64,000 nt of DNA from Isoetes taiwanensis (taxonomy: Eukaryota > Streptophyta > Lycopodiopsida > Isoetales > Isoetaceae), in contig JAJEKV010000030.1 of the NCBI GenBank assembly GCA_021234155.1, positions 13,834,079 through 13,898,078 on the forward strand, given 5' to 3'. The stretch's first letter is position 1; every line of letters starts with the position of its first letter. A program made the translations under genes and the position numbers. Positions 1-10,976 of the stretch are shown here, in pieces. The notes beneath the pieces were generated by a model, which did not search any database, was not told where the DNA came from, and worked only from the letters and a program-made list of their open reading frames with translations.

Positions 1-851
1 TCCAACCATCAGTCACTAGTGAAGCCGGCCTGGCTTCAGTAATACGACACAACTTCATTCCACCCTCTGGACCATTTTCCCGTGCATTTCATCCACCATT
101 TTGTTATTGGCATGCTTGTATGAAGGCAGCCTGAAAGCCGACCCTGCTTTGGAAACTTCTTGGAAGGCTTCTTTCATTGCTTTGTGTTCTAAGACATGTG
201 GAGACAATCTGGCATATAAAAATGCCTCTACAACCTTCAATTACGTCTTCTTCAGTTGCTCTGATGTTAAACACTGGTCAATCCTCTGCTGCTTAGTCTG
301 TCTTTCCACTATTTCAATTGTCTCTGCCATTCTTTTTTCGCCCGTACTTAACCCTCCTATCGACCCTCTGGTTGGTACATTGGCGCTGCAGGAGGGGTGG
401 TGTAATTGATCTCTTCTGCTTGGCATGGTGACGGTCCTTGACTATCTCTTGGTTGTGTTCTTCTGCTGATGTTCTTTTTTTGACCCAACACTTCAATTGC
501 ATCTTCTCGTATGTTAGCAGATGCCGTATAAGTTTGCACCCCAATTTTAGAGTTCCGTAAAATATGAGCTTGAATTCTTGTCGCAGATCCGTTTATTGAC
601 GTGTACCCACAAAACACACATTGCCACTCATTCTGACCAAATTCCTTCACAAATCCCCACTCAGGACCTCTCCTTCGACCACCAGTATTTCGACATACAA
701 TTCTTCCGCGTGCTGCTGGAACTCCCGTGGCTCTGCCATGACCGCGCGACGGCCACACACCTCTAGATGATGATGCATGACGGCCGGCAGCACCAGATGT
801 AGATGCATGGCCACCAACGCTGCCTGATGTAGATGCATGACCAGCTGCCAT
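1..851 (-). pseudogene. hAT-family transposase remnant (BED finger to DUF659 region)
   Basis: Read on the minus strand from 851 downward, a Gly/Ser/His-rich leader is followed by a BED-type zinc-finger segment (WGFVKEFGQNEWQCVFCGY, then TRIQAHIL). This W...W.C.FC...R..H pattern is how many plant hAT transposases begin. A later block (VVEAFLYARLSPHVLEH ... FRLPSYKH, about 240 to 55) resembles the DUF659 region that follows the BED finger. The frame is broken: a shift near 380, an in-frame TAA at 241-243, and another break near 30, where a TDGW-like motif lies in a different frame. The dimerisation/catalytic C-terminus would lie to the left, outside the window. The family call rests on pattern memory of hAT proteins, not on a search. 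Confidence 0.7.
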
Positions 852-1307
852 CCCTGCTGCTATCCAAAATTACTGTCTCTGCTCTGCTATTCTAAAGAGT
901 AAAGACTCCTTAATCGTCCAAACTAAAGGCCGACGTGTATATGTGCGAAGGAGCAAGCTCACTACGCATACGTTACATCGACATCGCGTTCAAGCGTAAG
1001 GAGGGAAGGACAGGAACCTATAGGTCTCTAAGGAACAGGGTAGGAACCCAAGGTCGAAAAACTCTGGGAAGGAGTTATCTCACTTCACATATTCCGGCGT
1101 CAGGCCCCAAACGCAAAACCCACACCTCAAAGGCTGACCGTTTCCCAAGGAGTATATTGACTCGACCTGGTAGTCAACGTTCGAGGTGAATTTTAGGGCT
1201 AAACACGTTCTTCTTATATATAATAATTCACCTGCTCAAAACAGACCAAACTGTGGCGCAAAAACTATTTTTCCCTTAACAAAATGCCCTAAAATGCTTT
1301 GCAAATT
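852..1307. other. Upstream flank of the hAT relic, no gene seen
   Basis: No convincing coding sequence. The one open frame on the plus strand (935-1189) has no recognisable motif. This stretch may be 5' sequence of the hAT element. Confidence 0.4.
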
Positions 1308-1571
1308 TTCGCGTAAGCGAAAACAACTGTTTCGCTTATGCAAAAATATTTTTGCGTAACCGAAACAGTTGTTTTCGCTTACGCGAAGTTTAAAAAATTT
1401 CGCATAAGTGAAATCAACAGTTTCGCTTACGTGAAGATATTTTCACGTACACAAAAGAGTTGTTTTCGCTTACGCGAAAGTTTTTGTGCTTCGCGTAAGC
1501 GAAAACATCTGTTTCGCTTACACGAAAATATCTTCGTGTAAGCGAAACAGTTGTTTTCGCTTACGCGAAAT
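1308..1571. repeat. Three tandem ~80-bp near-perfect palindromes
   Basis: Three units at about 1308-1388, 1398-1480 and 1490-1571 (period ~91 bp). Each is itself a palindrome: an arm TTCGCGTAAGCGAAAACA, a centre resembling AAAATATTTT, then the reverse complement of the arm. Spacers of about 10 bp (GTTTAAAAAAT, GTTTTTGTGCT) separate the units. The open frames across it (rich in FRLRE and FAY) are by-products of the repeat. The array lies on the 5' side of the hAT relic, so it could be a subterminal repeat set of that element, which is an inference. Confidence 0.85.
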
Positions 1572-1689
1572 TTTTTTGACGCCGGAAATGTTTTTGGACG
1601 TATTTTTGACGTATGATACTTCAAATTTGTGCCGTATCTTTCGAAAAATACGTATTGCATATAAAACGTATACAGTATTGAACCTATCC

Positions 1690-1816
1690 CTGCCTGTCAT
1701 GGCCTCATTGATTTTTTATTATTTGTTTAAGGTCCATACTAGACTAATCTTATACAAACTAGCTAGCCTATCCCACTGCCTTGCAGCAGCCAACGTAGAG
1801 AACACGTATAGGCTTT
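1690..1816 (+). repeat. Single diverged copy of part of the ~370-bp repeat seen at 51.4-52.3 kb
   Basis: The stretch with TTTTTTATTATTTGTTTAAGG, then a CTAGCTAGC...ATCCCACTG segment and ...CGTATAGGCTTTT, matches the end of each tandem unit at 51.6-51.7 and 52.0-52.1 kb. It abuts the 5' end of PLE-A. Confidence 0.7.
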
Positions 1817-2239
1817 TGGTACCATATATCTCCATGAGCTTATAAATTTGAAGAGTTGTGCTTTATGCAGTACTGTAAATTTCATGACAAAGTTTTTTTA
1901 TAATTGTGTTTAACTTGTTTTAAGTTAAGGTGCAGGAATTAAGTTGCACCTATCGGGCAGGGTAGCTTCATTTAGACTTTGGAGCATGGGCCCAATAAGC
2001 TTGTAAAGGTCAGTATTAGTATATTTCACTTAAAAAAGTAAATTAAATCCTAAGGCAAAGGAAAAAACCTAATAGGTAGTTAGGGTTACGAAAAATGCTT
2101 GGGTAGTGAACTCCGGTTATGGCAAAAGAACTTAACGGAATTGGTTGACATGCGAGTACTTCAGTGAGTTGTCTGAACTCCAGGTATGAGCCCGACATGC
2201 AAATTTAGAACAATCGGTATCTGGGACTGTAAGGATTAG

Positions 2240-2712
2240 TTGAAAATGGCCGGTAAAATTGGTTTTTATAGGGGTCTTTGTGTTCCCTGTAAGGCCTATG
2301 ATCTTGCCTCGTTGCTCAATGTAGTTGTTATCTTAATGTTTGATATGGGCCGGAAGAAGGGTGATCTGAACATGGCAACAAGGAAAAGGTTAGAGGAAGA
2401 GAAATCTAAAGCTCCAAAAAGGCCAAGACCTTTTCATTCCACAAAACTGTGGTGATTCCAGCCATAGGGGATTCTGGTGCAGCATCTGTAGCAGCAGCAG
2501 TTAGTGGCATTGGTGTTGATCATGTGTGTAATTCCCTGTCTGATGGTATGATCAATGAACGAGTTGGGAATATGGGTAATGTAGATGGCTTGGTCCATGA
2601 TCCTGCTGGTTACACCCTGGATGGTGGAGACAAGTTCCGTGATGGCTTGCTAGCTAAGGAAAAGAGCTCGGATCTGTCACAACAGGCTGATAGGCAGCCT
2701 CAAGCAAACCAG
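2240..2712 (+). pseudogene. PLE-A exon 1: N-terminal region of the RT gene
   Basis: Starts at ATG (MKMAGKIGFYRG). It has a hydrophobic stretch (LASLLNVVVILMF, ~residues 23-35) followed by a basic, NLS-like segment (KRLEEEKSKA then KKAK). Compared with PLE-B, a 1-bp deletion near 2413 shifts the frame here, while PLE-B reads through. The exon ends CAG|GTTTG at 2712, phase 0, consistent with a splice donor. No known domain is recognised in this part. Confidence 0.5.
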
Positions 2713-3912
2713 GTTTGACAAATTGCATAGGAGAAGTGCTTGATAAATTGAGTTTGGCGGTTATTGCCTGATTTTTAAGATACTATTGGCTAATGTTTTG
2801 AATAATATATGTCATAATGAGATGGTTAACAAATTTGTTAAGATTGATCAGATCTGAAAAATTGTTGAGTGTTTCTTAGTTGATCTAATAAGTAGCATAG
2901 GCAAATAGTACAAATTCACTGCTTATATGGTTTATTATGCTTATGGTTCAGTCATAATTCCTCTTGGTTATGACTTTACAAGAAAATGTAACTTTAGGAT
3001 GTGGCCTCGAGCTGTGGTCATAAATATGGGTTACATACTGCATTTGTTTTTCTTAGTATAACTTGGGTTCCTAGTAATGAGGTAGTTTATGTATACATTG
3101 CTGGAATACAAAGTTTTCCTCATAATTCTAGAGCAGACAGCATAATAGGGTTTGATTTCCCTTGTTATTAACATGGTTGTTGAGTGGGAATTATCTGTTT
3201 ATGATCAGTAACATACATGCAATGGTAAAGCATGTAGTAATTGTCATATTTCCTATGATCTTTTAACTTATATTTGATTACAAGTAAAGTGAAGGGTGAT
3301 GAACCCAAGAAATCTGTAGCTTACCTGTCATCCCTTGTCTAGTTACCAAGTCTATTGCTAACTTTGGCATGGTTGGATGCAGGTAACGGGATTTCTTGCT
3401 CTTATGCTTGTTTTCTCCCATTCTTTCGATTTGGATAAGTCTAGAGCAGCATACAGTGTTGTTATCAAGGAAAAATCACGAAATCTACATTTGTATTTTA
3501 CTTGGGAAGTTTTGTTTGGATACAATCCTGGTCTGGTTAAATTTTCCCTTGGATAATGATTCATTTATAAGTATATTTAAGCTAGGGTATCTGGAATTTT
3601 GAAAATTATGTATGAACAGGATTATAAGAATAAAGAATGTTTTCTGCTTTTTCCAGTAATACATATGTTGGATCTTGTAGCCTTATTAAGGCCTAAATTA
3701 AATATCACCTGATTTAGTTTAGGGCTGCTAATTGTACCTTGAAAATGTTCTTGTATAAGATCATTTAAAGGTAATAAAGTCTGTTTGTACAGAGTAAAAA
3801 GGTTTTTTTTTCCAATATTCAGTTCTCTAGTTATACTAGGGACCTTAATATGGCTATTACATTTGGCAGGTGTACATACTTATTTAACTGACCTTTGGAA
3901 AATATTGTGTAG
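2713..3912 (+). other. Probable intron 1 of the PLE RT gene
   Basis: Begins GTTTGAC and ends TTGTGTAG, both flanks in phase 0, AT-rich and stop-dense. Its first ~1.06 kb is also present, reverse-complemented, in PLE-B, so the copy includes intron sequence. It contains no other gene. Confidence 0.5.
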
Positions 3913-5489
3913 GTCTTAACAAGAAAAGGGAATGCTGATTTGGAAGCAAAAAGTCATTGGATAAAGGAGTTGATCCAACTCAAATATAACGAAGGCCAGA
4001 TTGACAGCCCCAATAAGGCGGTTCAAACCATCATTGCATGCATAAAGAATAAAGAAGTTCACTCTTACATTTTGTTCAAAGAGGTGATAGACAAGAATAA
4101 ATCTCTGGTCACTTTTCTGGGTTTTAATGGTTGGTTAAGCTTTACCAACAGTTGAAGAAATTCAACTTTGAGTTTACTAAGAGCAAAGAATGGATAAGTA
4201 ACATGTATTCTGATGTTGATTCCATTTTTTTCAAGAGAACTGTTCTTGAGGACAGTATGGCAAAGGTTTTTATGGAAGGCCTAACTGCCCTTGAATCTGC
4301 CAATGACATTAGTTCCTCTTTTGAAGAAGAATCCATTATTATCACTGGTGAAAAACAGGAAGTTGGTGGAGAATGTCTTTTTTCAGAAAAAGATCTCACT
4401 GAACCAGATGTTTTCCAGTTTGACATAGAGAAAGATGCATATACCGAAAATATACAAGCTGCCATGTTTACTAATGAAGGTGATAGTGTAACTAATCTCA
4501 ACCTTGGAAATTCATCTTGTTTCCCTGTTATTACTGAACAAACAGTTGAGTGTTACAGTGCTGTTTATGAACATGCCATTTGGAGGAGCCAAAATTTTGG
4601 AGCTCTTGCTCCAATAAATTTGGATACATGGGTTGCTTTGGCTGGTATTACGAAGGATGAGATCAAAGCTGCAAATCTAGCTGCGCACAAAATGGAAAAA
4701 TGTTTTACAAAGATTGAGAAGGATATTCCCTTTGATATGGACTTCTTTCAGCAGCCTTGTATCAAGAATAATGGTATACAGATTCGTCAAAAGGGCCATA
4801 TGGCATACCCAAATTTAGACAGGGATGATTTCTACTTAAAGCGCATTTGGAGGACCGATTGCCCGTATTTCACTTGTAAGTGTGATAAAAATTTGAAAAT
4901 GTTGAAGAAAAAAGAGGAGAAGTGCAATAGTGGGATTATATGGTTTGATCATGGTGTATGGTTCCTCTTAAACAATTTAGAAATAATTTTTCCAGACTCG
5001 TCTTCTCTTGCAAAAATGGTTTCACTTACCAAGTACATAAATGGAGCATTAAGGCCTGCTGTTTTGGCATACATTTCTTATTTGGAGGTCAGAAGGGTAA
5101 TGCTGGAAATGACATCTCAGTTTGCCAAGGCCCCAGACTCCAATCTTAAAGGGATGTTTGGCAATGATAAAATGTCGGACATTGGAGAAAAAACGATCAA
5201 GCCTCTGAGTTTTATGAAACTCCAGAATTCTGGTGGCAGACCTACATTCATTGCAAAAACGTACTCTCGGAGTGGACAGTCCAGTGGAATTGCTAATTGT
5301 AAAGTACCTAGGATGCCTCCTAGAATTATGTTGGATCCTAGTATGCAGCCTATCACACCTGTTCCAAATGCCATGAGTTGCAATCAGAATGATGATTACT
5401 CTGTTACTAAGGGTGGTAATAAGACTGTTTCCTTGAGTGAAGCCTCCCCTCTTAACTTGGAAAATCAATTTGAGAAGATTGATGGATAA
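3913..5489 (+). pseudogene. PLE-A exon 2: region N-terminal to the RT core
   Basis: Opens in phase 0 after the AG at 3911-3912 (VLTRKGNADLEAKSHW), shifts frame near 4131, then stays open for about 450 codons to a TAA at 5487-5489. It contains acidic and Ser-rich stretches and a Cys/aromatic cluster (CPYFTCKCDKN, ~4861-4895). I recognise no domain. The next block resumes at 5720 in phase 0 after ATTTATTAG, so 5490-5719 may be a second intron, but no good donor is visible before the stop. Confidence 0.5.
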
Positions 5490-5719
5490 ATAACTGGACA
5501 GTAAAGTCCTATGCGAAAAATATATGTATTTTTGTTACACCAGCTTTGGTTTTTGATATTTACCAATTCTGATCTCATATATATGAAAAACTTATTATTG
5601 CCATTTGGCCTGGTTTATTTAAACCTGTTTTTTGGTGTTTTAAGTAAATCAAAATTCTATTATCAAAGTTACAATTTGGTTTGTATTTAAACATGGACCT
5701 AACTTTGGTTATTTATTAG

Positions 5720-7684
5720 GTTAATATTGACAAGACAAGATGGATTGTCAAAGACATCAACTTGAAGAAGCATTTGACTCTAGTAAAGGAACAAAAAGAG
5801 GCATGTATTATACATCTTACATTTTTTTCGAAAGCCCTAGACAGGTTCAAGATAAAAAGAATTTTCCATACTGTTATGCATGAAGTATTAAATGACAGGG
5901 GTACTGAATTGGTCAATAAAACCATGTTTGCCTGGAGATACATAGACCAGATCAGAAATAAAGTATGTAAACCCTTCAAGATATTTGCTGAAGGATCTCT
6001 TAATCATTGTCCTTGTAATAATCCTAATCTAAGTAGGTTTCTGGATCCATTGATTGGGCATATTAGAACCACAAATTTGGACATAATCCATTGTAAAAAT
6101 TTGAGAAAAGCATTTGAATGTGGTCTTAACCATATTCCTGAGGATGGCTTGTCTGTCCAAGATTTTATGGAAGACTTTAGTAAAGCCTGTCAGTAGTTTA
6201 TAAACATACACAGGTTTCAACTACTAGACTTGACAGATTGGGACTTACAGAATATATGTAGCATGTTGGAACATTTGGCTCATGTGGAAATCACAGATTT
6301 CAAAGCAAATTTGAATCCCAAAAGGTTTTTATGGAAGGATCCTGAGGTAAAGAAAAACCTTATGTGGCTCAATCATAATCTATTTGTAACTGAATTAGAC
6401 AAGGCCAATAATAATGCTGCCTTTATTTGTCCTTATCATATTGCTGAAGCAGCAATTAATAGGTTGAATGGGGAAGACTTCCATAAATGCTTGGAAAGTC
6501 CTAATGACATAAAAATATCTTGTACCAAAGATATTTCTGCTTTCATTGGAAATGAACAAGTGGGATCTTCAAAATTACCATATCTTATGGCAATCTATAA
6601 GGCCCATAAGTTGGAGTATAGGTGGATCACCAATGCAAACTCAACCGTGTTTTCTGAAATCTCAAACCTTATTACTGGAATACTCAACCAATGTATACAA
6701 ATATGGCCTAGTATTTGCCATAAGAAAACTGCCAGACTAAGATTATGGGGTCACAATAAAATAAATGCATGTTGGATTATCAACTCTGTGTATGATGTAA
6801 TATTAAAATTGCCTTTGAAAATTCATGATGTATTTTCAGCTGACATCACCAAATGTTATGAAACAATCCCGCTGAATGGGGCTGAAGGTATCATAGAAAT
6901 TATTAATGACATTGTGGATATGACATGGGAACATCATATGATGGAGGCAAGATTGTTTGACTTGATTTACAAGTTTAGAAATGATGAAGTCAGTATAAAA
7001 TGGGTGAGATCGGCAAAGGATAAAATATTTGTCAGTTGGACATACATGGACAAGGAAACTTTTAAAGAAGTTAACAATTGGCTTTTAAGCCATTGTTTCT
7101 TACAGATGGGTAACAATGTCTGGAGACAAATCAGGGGAATCCCTATGGGCTTTTCATGTAGCCCAGCTTGGTGTGTGTTATATTTGGCATGGTATGAACT
7201 GAGATTTATCTTTAAATTGGCAAATGCAGGGAGAATTTTAGACATCTATAGGTTCAAACATGCTGCTCGGTATATTGATGATTTAAATATCATAAATGGT
7301 GGGAACCTAATAGAGTTCTTTTCAAAGGAATATGATATTACTATCTACAACATGGATGTTCTTGGCATTAAAGATGAAACTGTTTATAGCAACAAGTTGT
7401 TAAATGTTGGGGTAGAATGCAACTTCCTGAATATGTCCATACAGGTGGTTGACCATGACAAAGGTATATTTAGGATCTCGAGATATGACAAAAGGTTTAA
7501 ACTGCCATTCAAGGTATGTAAGTTTATCAAAGCATGGAGTTGTAGACCGTATGCACAATCATCTAAAGTTATTTTATCTCAAGTGCTCCCCTATTTGTAC
7601 ACGCATTCTGATGCAAAAGAAGCAGCTGAAGATATTGTGGAATTAATGAATGAGTTCGTAAATTGCCTGCTCCCATGTGGTTAA
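5720..7684 (+). pseudogene. Penelope/rvt-like reverse transcriptase core
   Basis: One reading frame from 5720 to the TAA at 7682-7684, interrupted only by a TAG at 6194-6196. RT motifs are in order: an upstream KLPYLMAIYKAHK...R.I segment; motif A, FSADITKCYETIPL (~6833); motif B, QIRGIPMGFSCSPAW (~7126); catalytic motif C, RYIDDLNII (YIDD at 7271-7282); then CNFLNMSIQV and an YDKRF...VILSQVLPYLY tail. The 'K.HK...R.I', 'GIPMG..CSP' and 'FL..SI' layout is that of Penelope-like and rvt proteins, not LTR or L1 RTs. Both catalytic Asp of motif C are present. The single stop makes this copy probably inactive, unless it is suppressed or spliced out. Confidence 0.72.
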
Positions 7685-7941
7685 ATTGTTTTTGAAAAAG
7701 AACTACTAATTGACCTTGAGTGAGCAAAGGGAGATAGTAGCGTATCCCCATGCCGATTGCGGATCTGGGCCCGTTTCTCATGGCTGCTTGACCTTGTATT
7801 TCTATTGCCATTAGGTCATCGTGATCCCTCTTCATCGAGACGATGCTATATGACCGCCCCCCTCAGGGTTTGGCCCCCTGATGACGTGGCTTGTTTGGGT
7901 TTGGACGTGCTCCCACTCTTATACAATCTTGCTTTAATTGC

Positions 7942-8540
7942 CTAAAATTCCTCTCCATCCAGAAGATCTTGATGTTGCATCCGGTGCTAGATAAAATCAT
8001 ATGCTTTTCTGTCCGTGATGTTATGCGTTGTATATGTCTCTCTTTCGGCTATTTCCCTTGGAAGTTCTTGCTCTGAATAGTCGATGAAGTCGTCATTATA
8101 AGTATCAATGATCATAGGTAGGAGTTCATCCATGCGAAGACCTTAATCAATGCAGTATGGTAGGTGTAAGATATGATCCCCTTCAATAATAATTGGTGTA
8201 CAAGATGTGATTTCAGCTGGATTGTTGTTGCCTTTCTTGGGAGGTCCTCTATGTCTCGATGTACTTCTCTATTTTCTTGGCTAATTTGGGTTCATTCTCA
8301 AATTCATGGACTTCATCCTCATAGTCATGTTCCTCTTCTTGATACTTGGCTGATGGGCCTTCTAGAAGGTTGGACTTAGTGTCGAGTTCCTCTAAATGTG
8401 GTCTAGCTGCCCTCATATTCAATGGTGCTAGATCAAGAGGTCGGGCTGATGGTTCTCCTGTCTTATTTATTGCCTGATAATGGAAGAAGGTTTCAAAGGC
8501 TGCTTATGCTGATAAATATTTGTGCCTTTGGACCGTACAT
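7942..8540 (-). pseudogene. Unrecognised decayed acidic ORF
   Basis: On the minus strand a protein-like frame runs from ~8540 to a TAG at 7942-7944. It has a few internal stops and one shift, too broken to appear as one long ORF. Visible pieces are ARPHLEELDTKSNLLEG, an acidic run YQEEEHDYEDEVHEF, RGPPKKGNNNP, GLRMDELLPMIIDTYNDDF and DYSEQELPREIAERETY. The composition is strongly protein-like (few codons of biased type, acidic/basic alternation). I do not recognise the family. It lies tail to tail with the PLE RT, so it probably belongs to a different element. Confidence 0.45.
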
Positions 8541-9034
8541 GTCATGTATCATGGCATTCTTTCAGCCCTTTTCCAGATTGTCTTCTTCGGTGTCTGACTT
8601 AGTGTTGTGTGATAGCTTTAAGAAAGATCCACGCTCCGGATTGCCCTTGGAGTCTCACATCCTGGCCTTAGAGCTGTTGATTGTATTGACCAATGATATC
8701 TTGGTAATACGGTGTCCTTGATGTTGTTTCATAAAGATTAAAGGTATGCTGAAAGACTTGAAATACCCCGTCGATTGGTGCCTCTTTGATGTGCTCTGAG
8801 TTGCGATACTATTCAACAAACTCTGTAGGCACCATAGAACTAGGCAAGGTGCAGGAAACGGCTATGTAAAATAGTAAGAGGATTGGAAAATGGCTTGAGT
8901 AAGCTCCTTGTGTCTTTTAGTAGAAGCAAGACGATATATGTACCCTAAAAGGTTCTTAGGGTTCCATGCCAAAACCCTAATATTTTTCATAGTTTAGGTA
9001 TTTTGGGCTTGGAATTCAAGTAACTCAATCCCGC

Positions 9035-9041
<7 letters not shown>

Positions 9042-9069
<28 letters not shown>
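9042..9069. repeat. Poly(T) tract, 28 bp
   Basis: An uninterrupted T run. On the minus strand this could be the poly(A) tail of a retroposed sequence lying to its right, but I see no retroelement body there. Confidence 0.8.
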
Positions 9070-10379
9070 CTATGTTATGTACATGTACATATGTTAACAA
9101 GTTTTTATTAAAAACTTGTACCTTGTGTTTGTGCTTGTGCCTACATAAGGCGAACAGGCATGTGCCTTAAATAACTTGCCTACCCAACCTATTGGGAAAG
9201 ATCTTTGAATCGATTTAGTAGGGCCGATCTGAGTTGAGAAATGTAAAACATGCATCTGCCCTTAACAAACAGCATGTAGCAGACCCAACTTACTTGAAAA
9301 ACACGTAGCTAACTTAGTTGGGCATGATATGCCAAATGTTGAATACCACTTAAGGGTAATAACCTATGGAGCAAGATAATATTTTAGCATGCTTTTTATT
9401 TAATGAGTAGTATATTGACATGGAAAAATACACAAATAGTTTTAAGCTTGCTAAATGGTCTAGGCACTAAAAATGTCACTAACGTGGCAAGTGGGTCTAG
9501 GTACTAGAATAAAAACTTAATGGCACTAACACTTTTCCTAACTTGCACAAGGTCTAAGCATATGGTATAATTGGACAAGGGTTAGGCACAATGTGTCTTG
9601 GCATAAGGTGTCATGAGAAAAATTTGATAGTAGATCATCTCAAGTTATTCAAGGTTGATCATTTATCTACTTACTTGGAGCAAGCAATTATTGTTCCAGA
9701 TTTGGAGCAATCAAGATTTGGAGCAAGCAATTATTGTTCCAGATTTGTCTCCAAAAAATGTGATAAATTGCAGCTGCCAAATCTTCTTCTGTATAAGTTT
9801 CATTTGTTAAGAATTCGCTTCTGCAATTTTTCCAATGTATTAGCACATAATCCTTGAATTCTCTCTCTATTGTAGCAGAACGAATTTGATCATTCTGTAT
9901 TACTTTCTGAATCACGAGAAGTGTTTATCTGTCTAACTTCTAGCCATTGCTCGACGAAGTCAACTTAGCCTCAAGCAATGCCAGACGAAATAACACTTCC
10001 CTAAGATCTTAGCCGAAGCAACGCCCGAACAATGCTCGACAACTACCTAAGCATCACAAGACAATTTTGTCTTGAGAAAAGACATTTGTTTCATGAGTTA
10101 CATATGGGTGGATGATATACAAAAAATGTTTAGAACAAGAGTTAGGGTCATAAGTGCCCATGCACATCCTTTCCATATGTTTCACAACATTCGCAAGTAC
10201 GGATACTATGTTAGACGTCTCAAGCTTTGAGTGATCAATTTTTTTTATCAAATGCAACTATATGCACCGCCCTATTTATGTGCAGCAATGCCGGGCACAT
10301 GTTTATTGCATGCTTCCTTGAAGTACTACAAGGAAGTAGGACTTAAATGACTTGCTAGACATGACAAAATCATTAGGTG
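9070..10379. other. Unassigned, includes a short tandem duplication
   Basis: No gene recognised. A ~50-bp unit containing CAATTATTGTTCCAGATTTG is duplicated at about 9680-9745. Near 10276-10296 a sequence resembling a degenerate Helitron 3' end (GCAATGCCGGGCACATGTTT) is present but lacks the CTAG terminus. Confidence 0.4.
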
Positions 10380-10976
10380 CAAAATCATTACGCTACTAAT
10401 AAATGAAGATGTAAACGAAGTGACCAAGAGGATGACAGAGTGGTTGCCAGTTGTACCTATCGATTATTACGGTGATAATTGAGCTATTGATGAGAATGAT
10501 ACAACGATCTATCCTACTGAATTTTTAAATGTGCGAATTTCGAGTGGGATGCCTTCACATCAATTGACATTAAAGGTTGGCATGATTGTAATGTTACTGA
10601 GGCACGTTTCCACATGTAAGGGACTACACAATGACCCGCCCTCATTATATATTCATAGAATGTATTTGTGCCTAACAATGTAGAATTTCCATTCCAGTTT
10701 GAGCGCATGCAATTTTGGCTGCATCCAACTTTTGGTACGACAACCAACAAGTCCCAAGGCCAAACAATGAAAATGGTTGAATTGTATTTACCAAATCCAG
10801 TATTAAGTCACAGACAACTCTATGCAGCATCCTCGAGAACTCAAGGAATCCAAGGTATAAAGGTACTTATTATATCAAATGATGGAGATGCTTTCGCAGA
10901 TGTAGACAGATCAAGATATACAACAAATATTGTTACAAAGAACTCCTCTAAGTGTCAATCTAATACTTATATGTAA
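10380..10976 (+). pseudogene. Helitron Pif1-type helicase, C-terminal remnant
   Basis: The plus strand encodes the end of a RepHel helicase: LLINEDVNEVTKRM, then NDTTIYPTEFLNVRISSGMP, LTLKVGMIVMLLRHVSTCKG, and after a frame break FPFQFERMQFWLHPTFGTTT, NKSQGQTMKMVELYLPNPV and LSHRQLYAASSRTQGIQGIK. These match the YPTEFLN, LKVG..IMLLRN and TINKSQGQT..V..YLP.PVFSHGQLYVA.SR blocks of plant Helitron helicases, recalled from family knowledge. There is an in-frame stop near 10480 and another near 10680, and the Rep nuclease and the helicase N-terminus are missing. It is an inactive 3' piece of Helitron-A. Confidence 0.85.

Larger units (their letters stand above)
1816..7700 (+). mobile_element. PLE-A: Penelope/rvt-like RT element with introns
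   Basis: The left boundary is placed where homology with the inverted copy PLE-B (30207-32196) starts, at TTGGTACCATATATCTCC; the flanks outside this point differ between the copies. Three exon-like blocks (2240-2712, 3913-5489, 5720-7684) are separated by AT-rich stretches with GT/AG-compatible ends. The last block holds a complete reverse transcriptase core. Penelope-like elements are known to retain introns through transposition, and rvt genes are a related single-copy cellular RT family. I cannot decide between the two from sequence alone. The 3' end is unknown. No GIY-YIG endonuclease is visible downstream of the RT. Confidence 0.65.

Noticed and set aside
1338-1700. Overlapping ORFs on both strands rich in FRLRE/FAY
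   Set aside because: They are translations of the tandem palindromes; the same words recur on both strands.
5720-7684. Telomerase reverse transcriptase or retron/group II RT
   Set aside because: Lacks TERT-specific motifs and the group II X/maturase layout; the GIPMG..CSP, YIDD and FL..SI pattern fits the Penelope/rvt branch better.
9042-9069. Poly(T) as proof of a retroposed gene to its right
   Set aside because: No coding or LINE-like sequence follows on the minus strand, so the tract alone is not enough.
10264-10296. Another Helitron 3' end (GCAATGCCGGGCACATGTTT)
   Set aside because: The left stem half and the CTAG terminus are missing; at best a degraded end.
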